Position numbers and translations under genes: made by a program. Positions 8,922-18,900 of a DNA stretch of 31,034 nt are shown here, in pieces. Each line of letters begins with the position of its first letter. The stretch's first letter is position 1. The stretch is from Pseudomonadota bacterium (GTDB lineage Bacteria > Pseudomonadota > Gammaproteobacteria > Burkholderiales > Rhodocyclaceae): positions 1 to 31,034 of the forward strand of contig JAJZPJ010000005.1 of NCBI GenBank assembly GCA_021811225.1, in the 5' to 3' direction. The notes under the pieces were generated by a model. The model saw only the letters and a program-made list of their open reading frames with translations, was not told the origin of the DNA and searched no databases.

Positions 8922-9389
8922 ATGTTCGACATCCTCGTCTATCTGTTTGAAACCTATTACCAGCCCGACGCCTGTCCGGCGCCCGAGGTGCTCGCGCGCA
9001 AGCTCTCCGCTGCCGGCTTCGAGCAGGACGACATCTCGGCGGCGCTGGAGTGGCTCTCGGGACTGGAGCGCCTGGCCGAGGTCGAGGTCGCGCATGAGGG
9101 ACGCCCCGCCGGCCCCCGCTCCCTGCGCCTGTATTGCGCCACGGAGCTGGCCAAGCTGCCGGTGCAGTGCCGGGGCTTCCTGGTTTTTCTGGAAAACGCC
9201 GGCGGCATCGACGCCATGCTCAGGGAAATGATCATCGAACGCGCGATGGTGCTGCCCGAAACGACGGTCTCGCTGTCCAAGCTGAAAATCATCGTCCTGA
9301 TGGTGATGTGGCGGCGGCACCAGGCGGTCGACACCCTGCTGCTCGAGGAGTTGCTCTCCGAAGAAGAAGATCAGCCCTACGTGCATTGA
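8922..9389 (+). CDS. smg: Smg family protein (DUF494)
   Basis: 155 residues beginning MFDILVYLFETY, the typical N terminus of Smg/DUF494 proteins. The body is helical, with the conserved segment LSKLKIIVLMVMW and an acidic C terminus (LLSEEEDQPYVH). It lies 19 nt after dprA and before a topoisomerase gene, the usual dprA-smg-topoisomerase order in beta- and gammaproteobacteria. Molecular function is unknown. The frame opens at 8817, but that region is the dprA 3' end; the ATG at 8922 gives the family N terminus. Confidence 0.93.
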   Translation: MFDILVYLFETYYQPDACPAPEVLARKLSAAGFEQDDISAALEWLSGLERLAEVEVAHEGRPAGPRSLRLYCATELAKLPVQCRGFLVFLENAGGIDAMLREMIIERAMVLPETTVSLSKLKIIVLMVMWRRHQAVDTLLLEELLSEEEDQPYVH

Positions 9390-9409
9390 GTCCGTGCGAC
9401 CGCCCCGCC

Positions 9410-9439
9410 TTGCCAGTTTCGTCGCCCTGCGCTTATCAT
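9410..9439 (+). promoter_or_regulatory. Putative sigma70 promoter for topB
   Basis: TTGCCA at 9410-9415 and TATCAT at 9434-9439 each match the sigma70 consensus at 5 of 6 positions and are 18 nt apart, in the 109-nt gap between smg and topB. A transcript would start near 9446, about 50 nt before the topB ATG. This suggests topB has its own promoter besides read-through from smg. Confidence 0.5.
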
Positions 9440-9498
9440 GCGGCGCTTCGCGCCTGCAGCGGCAGAGTCGGGCGCGCTCTCCGGCAATCCCGTTCTAA

Positions 9499-12084
<2,586 letters not shown>

Positions 12085-12093
12085 CGGTTTCGT

Positions 12094-13257
12094 TCACAGC
12101 CACGCCGGCATCTTTGCCGAGAGCGCCTGCTTCTCCCGGACCGCTCCGCCCACCAGGGCGAAGCCGATCGCGGTGCCGGCGGCATCCTCGAACAACGCCC
12201 TGACACCACCTGCGTCGGCCTGCTCGCGCCAGACGCCGTGCACATCCGGCGGCGGCGGGCAGACCACCGCGGCACAGGCGGGCGTCTTCACCACCACCGG
12301 CATCGCCGGATAGACGACCTCGGTCGGATTGCCGGCGAGCGTCTTCGCCAGCGCACGCGCCTGCTGCATGATCGGCACGACGAAGGGCAGAACCCGGCCT
12401 TCGACCTCGGCGCAATCGCCCAGCGCGTGAATATCCGGGTCGGAACTCGCCAGCGTCCTGTCGACGCGGATGCCGCGGCCCACGGCGAGTCCGGCCGCAC
12501 GGGCGAGCTCCACGGCGGGACTGAGGCCCACCGCGGAGAGCACCAGATCGGCCGTATGCGTGGCCGTATGTGCTCCGGCTCGCCCGTCCATGAGACGCAG
12601 GCGGCCGCCATCCTCTCTGACCTCGTCGATGCCGGTCGCCAGGTGGAAGCGCACTCCCGCGGCCTCCAGCCGCTCGCGGAAGAAGGCGGCTGCCTTCGGC
12701 GGCAACAGGCGGCCCAAGGGCTGGGGCGCGGGATCGAAGACCTCGACTTCAAACTCGGCGCCGGCGGCGAGGAGATCGTTGGCGAATTCGCAGCCGATCA
12801 GTCCGGCGCCGAGTATCGCCAGACGCGACTTGCCATCGAGCGCGCAGCGAAACGCGGCGTAGTCGGCCAGGTTGTTTACCGACAGCACCCGGCCGGCCCC
12901 GTCGCCGCGCAGCGGCAGGCGGATCGGATGGGCGCCCATGGCCAGCACCAGCTTGCGGTAGGGCAAGGGACCGGCGCCGGTTTGCAGCAGGTGTTCGGCG
13001 GGCAGGATGCGCTCGACCCGGGTATGGGCGCGCAGCTCGACGCCGAGCTGGGCCGCGAGCTGCGCCGGCGGCGTCAGCAGCAGTTGGGCGGCGCTCTTGC
13101 CGGCCGCCAGCGCGTTGGACAGGCCGGGCTTGGAATAGAAGCCGCCGTCGTCCGCGCTGACGACCACCACCGGCCGCTCGCGCTCGATCCGGCGCAGCTC
13201 GCGGGCGACGGTGATGCCCGCGAGGCCGCTGCCGATGATGACGATGGTCTCGCTCAC
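12094..13257 (-). CDS. Rubredoxin-NAD(P)+ reductase (FAD-dependent)
   Basis: 387-residue flavoprotein of the pyridine nucleotide-disulfide oxidoreductase superfamily. The FAD-binding motif is at the N terminus (IVIIGSGLAGITVARELRR), the NAD(P)H-binding motif is in the centre (LAILGAGLIGCEFANDLL), and FAD motif 2 reads IHALGDCAEV. The start is a GTG at 13257 that overlaps the rubredoxin stop (GTGA), so the two are translated together. In this operon it should pass electrons from NAD(P)H to rubredoxin and on to rubrerythrin, which reduces hydrogen peroxide. The substrate assignment rests on the adjacent rubredoxin and rubrerythrin genes. No redox-active CxxxxC motif of the lipoamide dehydrogenase type is seen, consistent with a rubredoxin reductase. 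Confidence 0.9.
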   Translation of the reverse strand: MSETIVIIGSGLAGITVARELRRIERERPVVVVSADDGGFYSKPGLSNALAAGKSAAQLLLTPPAQLAAQLGVELRAHTRVERILPAEHLLQTGAGPLPYRKLVLAMGAHPIRLPLRGDGAGRVLSVNNLADYAAFRCALDGKSRLAILGAGLIGCEFANDLLAAGAEFEVEVFDPAPQPLGRLLPPKAAAFFRERLEAAGVRFHLATGIDEVREDGGRLRLMDGRAGAHTATHTADLVLSAVGLSPAVELARAAGLAVGRGIRVDRTLASSDPDIHALGDCAEVEGRVLPFVVPIMQQARALAKTLAGNPTEVVYPAMPVVVKTPACAAVVCPPPPDVHGVWREQADAGGVRALFEDAAGTAIGFALVGGAVREKQALSAKMPAWL

Positions 13258-13421
13258 GCCAGTTCGACCATCTCGAAATCGCTCTTGGCCACGCCGCAGT
13301 CGGGGCAGCTCCAGTCGCCGGGCACGTCCTGCCAGCGGGTGCCGGCGGCGATGCCGTGCTCGGGGTCGCCGAGGTTTTCGTCGTAGAAGTAGCCGCAAAC
13401 GATGCATTGATATTGTTTCAT
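13254..13421 (-). CDS. rubA: Rubredoxin
   Basis: A 55-residue protein with both rubredoxin iron-binding knuckles: CIVCGY near the N terminus and CPDCGV near the C terminus, separated by the typical YDENLGDPEHGIAAGTRW region and the DVPGDW segment. One iron is bound by four cysteines and shuttles single electrons in the cytoplasm. The ATG at 13421 has a good GGAG ribosome binding site 6 nt upstream. It lies between rubrerythrin and the reductase and overlaps the reductase start, so it is the electron carrier between them. Confidence 0.96.
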   Translation of the reverse strand: MKQYQCIVCGYFYDENLGDPEHGIAAGTRWQDVPGDWSCPDCGVAKSDFEMVELA

Positions 13422-13443
13422 TTCGATCTCCATTGAATGTGGG

Positions 13444-13938
13444 TCAGGCGGGAAGCTGGTCGAGACGGGCGCGGTAGTGGCCGGCGTGGCGTTCCTCGAC
13501 CCGGGCCAGCGCGGCGAAGCGCTTGGCGGCCCGCGCCAGCGTCTGCGCGAAGCGGGCGGCGTGCTCCTTCGACTCGGCGATCTGCTCGTCGATCTCCGCC
13601 ACCGCCAGGTGCTGGCCCTCGGCCTCGGCGGCGATCCTGAACGACGGATACATCTCGGTGAACTCGTGGGTCTCGCCCTCGATCGCCAGAGCCAGGCACT
13701 TGGCCGGCGTCATGTCCGCCGCCGGGTAGAGCAGATCGAGGTGGCCGAAGGCGTGCTGCACCTCCTGGTCGGCGGTGTCCTCGAACACCCGCGCGCTCGC
13801 TTCGTCGCCCGCGGCCCGGCAGAGCTTGGCGAAGTAGCGGTACTTGAGGTGCGCCATCGATTCGCCGGCGAAGGCGGATTCGAGGTTGGCCAGGGTTGCC
13901 GAGGGGCTTGTTGCTGGGGATGCTGCTGGGCTTGCCAT
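13444..13938 (-). CDS. Rubrerythrin (di-iron peroxidase without fused rubredoxin domain)
   Basis: 164 residues forming a four-helix ferritin-like di-iron domain that reduces hydrogen peroxide. The ligand motifs are visible: ESAFAGESMAHLKY (Glu26), FEDTADQEVQHAF, IEGETHEFTEMYPSF with EAEG, and VEERHAGHY. Classical rubrerythrins end in a rubredoxin domain; this one stops after the di-iron domain, and rubredoxin is supplied by the next gene, 22 nt downstream. The ATG at 13938 follows an AAGGAG ribosome binding site; an earlier in-frame start at 13983 lacks one. The N terminus is Ala/Ser/Pro-rich and poorly conserved. An OxyR-like site upstream suggests peroxide induction. Confidence 0.93.
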   Translation of the reverse strand: MASPAASPATSPSATLANLESAFAGESMAHLKYRYFAKLCRAAGDEASARVFEDTADQEVQHAFGHLDLLYPAADMTPAKCLALAIEGETHEFTEMYPSFRIAAEAEGQHLAVAEIDEQIAESKEHAARFAQTLARAAKRFAALARVEERHAGHYRARLDQLPA

Positions 13939-13983
13939 GGTGCTTCTCCTTTTCCGGTGATGAACGGATCGTTCACGCCGCAA

Positions 13984-14013
13984 AGGATAGGCAAGCCGAT
14001 ATCATTGATCCAA
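13984..14013 (-). promoter_or_regulatory. Putative promoter of the rubrerythrin-rubredoxin-reductase operon
   Basis: On the minus strand, TTGGAT (14013-14008) and TATCCT (13989-13984) are 18 nt apart and resemble weak sigma70 elements. A weak promoter with an activator site overlapping its -35 is what OxyR-controlled genes usually have. Confidence 0.45.
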
Positions 14014-14049
14014 TGAATTAACAGTATCCGATCGATAGTTACCGGCTAT
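14013..14049. promoter_or_regulatory. OxyR-like operator
   Basis: ATAG (14035-14038), 7 nt, CTAT (14046-14049) is a perfect OxyR half-element. With the same 7-nt spacing a second, weaker element lies next to it: ATGA (14013-14016), 7 nt, GTAT (14024-14027). Together 13 of 16 consensus tetrad positions match. It overlaps the oxyR stop codon and the putative -35 of the rubrerythrin operon. The consensus is established for E. coli OxyR; use here is inferred. Confidence 0.55.
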
Positions 14050-14957
14050 TTAACCGCCTTGGTTCCGGGCAGGCGGCAATCGAGAACGGCGCGGCGCACC
14101 ACGTCGATGGCGCGATGGCGCGGGAAGCTGCTGCGCCAGACCAGGCCGATCCGCCGCGACGGCTGGGGATCGACGAAGGGTCTGACGCGCAACAGGGGAT
14201 CGGCCGCGCCGATCTGGTCTACGCTGGAGGCCGGCATCACGGTGACGCCGACGCCCGAGGCCACCATGTGGCGGATGGTCTCGAGCGAGCTGCCTTCGAG
14301 GATGTTGGCGGCGCCGCCGGCGTCGGCGCGCGCGCACAGGTCGAGCACCTGATCGCGGAAGCAGTTGCCGGCGCCGAGCATCAGCAGCGGCTCTTTGAGC
14401 AGCCAGGCCGGCTCGATCGCCCGCTGCTTCGCCCAGGGATGCTGCGCCGGCACCAGCGTCCTGAAGATCTCGTCGTACGCCGGCTGGACCACCAGGCCGG
14501 GCTCGGACAGCGGCAGGGCGATGACGATCAGATCCAGCTCGCCGTTCTTGACCGCGGCGACCAGCTGTTCGGTGTAGCCCTCGCGGATGAACAGCGGCAT
14601 CTGCGGCGCCCGGGCGCGCAGCAGGGGCACCAGCTTGGGCAGCAGATAGGGTGCGATGGTGTAGATCGCGCCCAGGCGCAGCGGACCGGAGAGCGGGTCC
14701 CGGCCTTGCCCGGCGATCTCGGTCAGGCGCGCCGACTCCGCCAGCACCCGCTCGGCCTGGGCGACCACCTGGGCGCCGACGGCGGTGATGCGCACCTCGT
14801 TCGCGGCGCGCTCGAACAGGATGACGCCGAGCTCTTCCTCCAGCTTCTTCACCGCCACCGACAGCGTCGGCTGGGTCACGAAGCACTTCTGCGCGGCGCG
14901 GCCGAAGTGGCGCTCGCGGGCGAGGGCGACGATGTAGCGCAGGTCGGTGAGGGTCAT
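14046..14957 (-). CDS. oxyR: OxyR hydrogen peroxide-responsive LysR-family regulator
   Basis: 303 residues. The N-terminal winged helix-turn-helix reads LRYIVALARERHFGRAAQKCFVTQPTLS, followed by the linker helix and a LysR substrate-like domain. The redox pair is Cys199 and Cys208 in GNCFRDQVLDLC, the same numbers and spacing as the disulfide-forming cysteines of E. coli OxyR, so this is a peroxide sensor rather than a metabolite-binding LysR protein. The ATG at 14957 starts MTLTDLRYI, the family N terminus; the frame is open to 15029 but would enter the divergent clcA leader. The next genes downstream on the same strand are rubrerythrin, rubredoxin and its reductase, likely targets. Between oxyR and clcA lie only 62 nt, with no operator clear enough to call. 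Confidence 0.95.
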   Translation of the reverse strand: MTLTDLRYIVALARERHFGRAAQKCFVTQPTLSVAVKKLEEELGVILFERAANEVRITAVGAQVVAQAERVLAESARLTEIAGQGRDPLSGPLRLGAIYTIAPYLLPKLVPLLRARAPQMPLFIREGYTEQLVAAVKNGELDLIVIALPLSEPGLVVQPAYDEIFRTLVPAQHPWAKQRAIEPAWLLKEPLLMLGAGNCFRDQVLDLCARADAGGAANILEGSSLETIRHMVASGVGVTVMPASSVDQIGAADPLLRVRPFVDPQPSRRIGLVWRSSFPRHRAIDVVRRAVLDCRLPGTKAVK

Positions 14958-15019
14958 GGTTCGGGGAGTCGGCTCGCACCCGGGTGTTAGAATCGCAGAT
15001 TGTACGAATTTTTGACGGC

Positions 15020-16342
15020 ATGCACGCACGCTATCGTCCGGCCGCGATCCTGCGGCTGATACCGCGGCACTTTCGCCGCTCCTGGCTCAATTACGGCATC
15101 CCTTGGACCGGCGCGGTGCTCGTCGGTCTGGCCGCGGTCTATTTCGCGGCCTGGGCGAACGACGCGCTCGCGCTGTTCTTGCGCTGGATAGACGGGCGCA
15201 TCTGGCTCGCCCTGCTGATCACCCCCGCGCTGACCGCGGTCACGGTCTGGATGACGCGGCGCTGGTTTGCCGGCAGCGAAGGCAGCGGCATTCCGCAGGT
15301 GATCGCCGCGCTGCACGGACCGGCAGATGCGTCGCGCATCGGCCGGCTGTTCGGTTTGCGCATCATCTTCGGCAAGATCGGTCTCGGTCTGATGGGCATG
15401 GCCGGCGGCCTCACGCTGGGACGCGAGGGTCCCACCGTGCATGTGGGCGCCTCGATCATGTACGAACTGCGCCGGCTCTACCCCCGCGTCTCGCTGCGCA
15501 TGGAGCGCATGCTGCTGCTGGCGGGCTCGGCCGCGGGCCTGTCGGGCGCGTTCAACACGCCGCTGGCCGGCATCCTGTTCGCCATCGAGGAACTCACGCG
15601 CAAGTTCGAAGTCCGCACCAACGGCGTGCTCATCACCAGCATCGTATTCTCCGGTCTGGTGTCGCTGGCGCTGGCGGGCAATTATCTGTACTTCGGCCAG
15701 ATCGCCGCACCCGGGGTCTTCCCCATCGGCTTCGCCGTTCCCGTGCTCATCGCGGCCATCATTTGCGGTCTGGCGGGCGCGGCTTTCAACCTGGCCCTGC
15801 TGCACCAGATCCGCTGGATTCCGGCGCGCCTGTTCGCCTGGCGCGATCGTTCGCCGCTGGTCTGGGGCGCCGCCATGGGGCTCCTGGTCGCCGCCATCGG
15901 CATCGCTACCGGCGGACAGACCTGGGGCAGCGGCTACGAGCAGGCCCGGCATCTGCTGGTCAACCAGGGCGAGCAGGTGAGCTGGCCCTATCCGATCATG
16001 AAGTGGGCGAGCATGGTGCTGTCGTACATCTCCGGCCTGCCCGGCGGCCTGTTCTCGCCCTCGCTGTCCATCGGCGCGGGCTTCGGGCAGTGGGTCGGCA
16101 TATGGTTCGGCCAGTATCCGCAATCCGCCCTGGTGGCGATCTGCATGGTCGGCTACATGGCGGCCGTGACCCAGTCGCCGCTCACCTCGTTCGTGATTGT
16201 GATGGAAATGATCAACGGCGGCGGCCTGGTGATTCCCCTGATGGCCACGGCGCTGATCAGCAGCCGGATCGCCGGGCTGTTCACCCCGCCGCTGTACGAA
16301 GCGCTGGCCGAGAAAAACTATTTCGGCCGCCGGGGAGCCTGA
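15020..16342 (+). CDS. clcA: ClC-family chloride transporter
   Basis: 440 residues with about ten to twelve hydrophobic segments. The ClC selectivity motifs are present: GSGIPQV (88-94), GREGPTVHVG (134-143) and GGLFSPSLSIGAGFG. Glu136 of GREGP corresponds to the gating glutamate, and the acidic IEELTRKFE segment supplies a candidate internal proton glutamate, so a chloride/proton antiporter is more likely than a passive channel. No CBS domains follow. The ATG at 15020 is preferred; an in-frame GTG at 14984 would extend the N terminus by 12 residues without a better ribosome binding site. Convergent with the aldehyde oxidoreductase gene. Confidence 0.92.
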   Translation: MHARYRPAAILRLIPRHFRRSWLNYGIPWTGAVLVGLAAVYFAAWANDALALFLRWIDGRIWLALLITPALTAVTVWMTRRWFAGSEGSGIPQVIAALHGPADASRIGRLFGLRIIFGKIGLGLMGMAGGLTLGREGPTVHVGASIMYELRRLYPRVSLRMERMLLLAGSAAGLSGAFNTPLAGILFAIEELTRKFEVRTNGVLITSIVFSGLVSLALAGNYLYFGQIAAPGVFPIGFAVPVLIAAIICGLAGAAFNLALLHQIRWIPARLFAWRDRSPLVWGAAMGLLVAAIGIATGGQTWGSGYEQARHLLVNQGEQVSWPYPIMKWASMVLSYISGLPGGLFSPSLSIGAGFGQWVGIWFGQYPQSALVAICMVGYMAAVTQSPLTSFVIVMEMINGGGLVIPLMATALISSRIAGLFTPPLYEALAEKNYFGRRGA

Positions 16343-16348
16343 ATTTGT

Positions 16349-16382
16349 CGCTGTAGGTCAGGCTTTTGCCCGGCCTACAGCG
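16349..16382. repeat. REP-like hairpin after clcA
   Basis: Inverted repeat with arms CGCTGTAGG and CCTACAGCG around a T-rich loop that itself contains a partial GGC/GCC stem. It starts 6 nt after the clcA stop and could act as its terminator. The GTAGGTC..GCC..CCTAC design resembles a dispersed intergenic palindrome common in proteobacteria, and shares the AGGTC core with the hairpin at 22366-22405. Confidence 0.65.
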
Positions 16383-16423
16383 GCACAAGCGCTGGCACTA
16401 GCGCCGCTACGCGGCACAAGCGC
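16380..16423. repeat. 13-bp direct repeat between clcA and the aldehyde oxidoreductase gene
   Basis: GCGGCACAAGCGC occurs at 16380-16392 and again at 16411-16423. The two copies flank an 18-nt spacer and join the two neighbouring inverted repeats, so the whole 120-nt gap is repeat material rather than coding sequence. Confidence 0.8.
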
Positions 16424-16469
16424 CCGTAATTTGCCGCCGGGCAAATACCCCGGCGGCAAAACGGGCGCT
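16419..16469. terminator. Long inverted repeat overlapping the aldehyde oxidoreductase stop
   Basis: Arms AGCGCCCGT plus TTTGCCGCCGGG pair with CCCGGCGGCAAA plus ACGGGCGCT, with two unpaired A residues in one arm and a short loop. The outer arm includes part of the stop codon (complement of 16468-16470). There is no T run of the classical intrinsic type. Probably a bidirectional terminator or mRNA 3' end stabiliser between convergent genes. Confidence 0.6.
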
Positions 16470-18792
16470 AGCCTCCGGCGATCATCGCGACCAGGCTGGC
16501 CCGGTCGCCGTTCCTGACGGTCCGGTTCCGCTCTCCCGAGAGCACCATGTCGCCGTTGATGGCGATGTTGAGATTGCGATCGGTGAGGCGCTCGGCCGCT
16601 TCCGGCAGCCAGCGGGCCAGCGACCGGCGCAGCTCGGTGACGTTGGCCACCGGCTGGTCGAGGATCACCGCGTGCTCGGGCGCACCGGGCAGGTCGTCGG
16701 GCAGTTCGACGCGCAGCGCGAAACCGGTGGTCGCGCGCGCCAGCTTCTCGTGCCAGTCCAGCGCCGGCGCGCCCTCCTCGTTCAGGCCGGTGAGCGCGTA
16801 GAAGCGCCCCTTCAGCTTGGCGAATTCGGCGCGGTCGATCTTCTCGCCCTTGAACGGGCCGGCCTGGTTCTCCTCCTCGAACCAGCGCGCCGGCAGCGTA
16901 TCGTCGCGGCCGCGCAGGCCGAGACGGTGGTTCACCAGGCGCTCCAGGCCGGCGATGTTGCGGCCGATCTCGTCGAGCTCGGCGCCGCTCAGCGGCACGC
17001 CGGTGAGGGAGCTCACCTGCAAGGCGAAGTCGGCGACGTCGGGCAGGGTCGGGGAGTTGAACAGCTTGGTGTCGAAGCGGCACATGCCGACCGAGTCGCC
17101 GACGGCGTAGGTGTTCTCGCACTTCCTGACCGCGTACTCCTTGCCGAGGTAGCTGTTCGGCTCGGCCGCCACGACGCCGCCGTAGAGCGCGGTCTTGAAG
17201 GCGGGATCGTCATTGACCCGGGCGTTGATCTCCAGCGTCGCCCGGTTGCGCAGGTGGTCCATGCCGCGCGTGGCCACCGCCAGACCCAGGGCGAAGGCCT
17301 TGAGGATGCGGGCGTCGTGCGGGTCGGACTGGAACAGGCCCTTGACCGCCATCCGGTAGGCGAGCGCCTCAGGCGGGTACTTGCCGTGGTCCACGGCGCG
17401 CGCCGAGTCGGCGATGGTGTCGCCGAAGCCCTCGCGCCGGGCGGTCATGAACAGCAGCTTCTCGATCGCCGCGTAGTTGCCCCAGGCGAGATCGAGGCCG
17501 CCGGTCTCGGCCGGGCCGATGATGCCGCGCTGGAACAGCTCCATGGCCCAGGCGATGGCGCTGCCGGTGCTGGCGGAATCCAGGCCCAGGTCGTTCAGGA
17601 TGTTGTTGAGGCGCAGCACCTGCTCGGGTTCCCGGATGCCGATGTTCGGACCGAACTTGCCCAGGGTGACGTACTCCGGGCCGTCGCCCTTGTCGTAGCG
17701 GTCGAAGCGGCCGTCATTGTGGATGCCCCGATAGGTCTTCTGCTTGCCGTGCTCGATCTCGGCCTGGGCCTTGTCGTAGCTGGCGTTGCCCGAGAGGCCC
17801 TTCAAGGCGTTGGCGCCCCAGCCGCCCTTGCCCTCGGGCGTCATGTCGTTCTGGTTGCGGCACTGCACCGGGCACTTGAAGCAGCCGTCCATGCCCGGGC
17901 GATAGACGTCGAAATTGTCGGCGTCGAGCGACTCGCCCCAGGTCGTCTCCTGGTGGTTCTTGGTGCCCATGGCGCAGAGCACCCGGCTGGGCTTGTAGAG
18001 GAAGGGCGTGCCGACCATCTTCAGGGCGTTCTTGATCACGCTGGTGCCGGTGATCTTCCTGCCGATCGTCTTGTTCTGCGCCTTGACCTCGGCCGGCAGC
18101 GCCGCCTCGGGCGGCTTGCCGTGGATCATGATGCCCTTCAGGCGCAGCGCGCCCATCTTGGCGCCGCCGCCGCCGCGCGCCCAGATCGCCTTGATCCCGC
18201 CCATGATGCCGGAACACAGCACCAGGTTCTCGCCGGCGCTGGTGATCCGGGCGAGCGCCATGTCCTTGCGCTCCTGGCAGGCGAAGTCGCGTTCGATGGC
18301 CGGGACGATGTCGAGGTTATTCAGGCCGAGGTAGGGCCCGGCGTCCTCGAAGCTCACCTCTTCGCGGGCGATGCGCAGCAGCGTCCAGCGGGAGGCGCGG
18401 CCGTAGAGCACGATGTGGTCGTAGCCGTGGCGCTTGGCGAAGGCCGGAAAATAATCGCCGCCGTTGGCGTCGAGCAGCGCGTAGGAATCGGGCGATACAC
18501 TGCTAAAATTGCCGCGCGCGGCCGAAGGCATGGAGCCGGTCAGGACGCCGGCGCCGAAGATCAGCGGAATCTCCGGATCGAGGGCGTCGCGCCCCTCCTG
18601 CAGCAGGTTGTAGAGCAGCCACATGTTGGCGCCGCGCCCGCCCAGGAAGTTGGCGAGCACCTCGGCGGGCAGGTATTTGCGCCGGACCTCGCGGCGGGCC
18701 AGATCGACGAACAGGGTCGCGCCCTGGCTCTGGTACTGCGGGTCGTCGTGCAGCCGGCCGCAGAGCCGATCGACGAGCGTATCGATGGTCAC
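16468..18792 (-). CDS. aor: Tungsten-type aldehyde:ferredoxin oxidoreductase with fused C-terminal MoaD/ThiS-like domain
   Basis: 774 residues. Aldehyde:ferredoxin oxidoreductases oxidise aldehydes to acids on a tungsten bis-pterin centre. The N-terminal part has FLGGRGANMW. The [4Fe-4S] cysteines are Cys304, Cys307 and Cys311 (CFKCPVQC) plus Cys571 (GMCRF). Pterin-site motifs DLGLDSASTG and GMDHLRNR are present. Beyond the usual length of about 610-620 residues, the last 85 or so form a MoaD/ThiS-like ubiquitin fold: NIAINGDMVLSGE, VRNGDRASLVAMIAGG, ending exactly in Gly-Gly. The start is the GTG at 18792, with GGGAG 6 nt upstream; a longer start (ATG 18870) would translate a REP-like repeat. 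Beside the pad genes it probably oxidises phenylacetaldehyde to phenylacetate (inference). The divergent gene is korA. Confidence 0.93.
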   Translation of the reverse strand: MTIDTLVDRLCGRLHDDPQYQSQGATLFVDLARREVRRKYLPAEVLANFLGGRGANMWLLYNLLQEGRDALDPEIPLIFGAGVLTGSMPSAARGNFSSVSPDSYALLDANGGDYFPAFAKRHGYDHIVLYGRASRWTLLRIAREEVSFEDAGPYLGLNNLDIVPAIERDFACQERKDMALARITSAGENLVLCSGIMGGIKAIWARGGGGAKMGALRLKGIMIHGKPPEAALPAEVKAQNKTIGRKITGTSVIKNALKMVGTPFLYKPSRVLCAMGTKNHQETTWGESLDADNFDVYRPGMDGCFKCPVQCRNQNDMTPEGKGGWGANALKGLSGNASYDKAQAEIEHGKQKTYRGIHNDGRFDRYDKGDGPEYVTLGKFGPNIGIREPEQVLRLNNILNDLGLDSASTGSAIAWAMELFQRGIIGPAETGGLDLAWGNYAAIEKLLFMTARREGFGDTIADSARAVDHGKYPPEALAYRMAVKGLFQSDPHDARILKAFALGLAVATRGMDHLRNRATLEINARVNDDPAFKTALYGGVVAAEPNSYLGKEYAVRKCENTYAVGDSVGMCRFDTKLFNSPTLPDVADFALQVSSLTGVPLSGAELDEIGRNIAGLERLVNHRLGLRGRDDTLPARWFEEENQAGPFKGEKIDRAEFAKLKGRFYALTGLNEEGAPALDWHEKLARATTGFALRVELPDDLPGAPEHAVILDQPVANVTELRRSLARWLPEAAERLTDRNLNIAINGDMVLSGERNRTVRNGDRASLVAMIAGG

Positions 18793-18802
18793 GTTTGTCT
18801 CC

Positions 18803-18868
18803 CGGGCTGGCCGTCCGAAGGGCGGCCAGCCCCCTGTGGGGGCGGCGCATGAAGTGAGCGTGGGGGCC
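18803..18868. repeat. REP-like repeat in the aldehyde oxidoreductase leader
   Basis: Two adjacent hairpins: a perfect 10-bp stem GGGCTGGCCG (18804-18813) with CGGCCAGCCC (18823-18832), then CCCCC-TGT-GGGGG. The flanking GCCCCCACGCTCACTTCATGCG resembles a dispersed intergenic repeat known from betaproteobacteria. It lies between an ATG with its own AGGAG (18870) and the GTG start at 18792. Confidence 0.65.
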
Positions 18869-18900
18869 ATATTCATCTCCTGTCCGGATCCGATGTCGGC

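Noticed and set aside
14001..14018. The dyad ATCATT..AATGAAT upstream of rubrerythrin as an FNR site
   Set aside because: The spacing and half-sites do not fit TTGAT-N4-ATCAA; the overlapping OxyR-type tetrads fit better.
18793..18876. Start of the aldehyde oxidoreductase at 18876 or 18870
   Set aside because: The added residues are a translation of a REP-like repeat with two hairpins. The GTG at 18792 has a well-spaced GGGAG, so it was preferred, though the longer form is not excluded.
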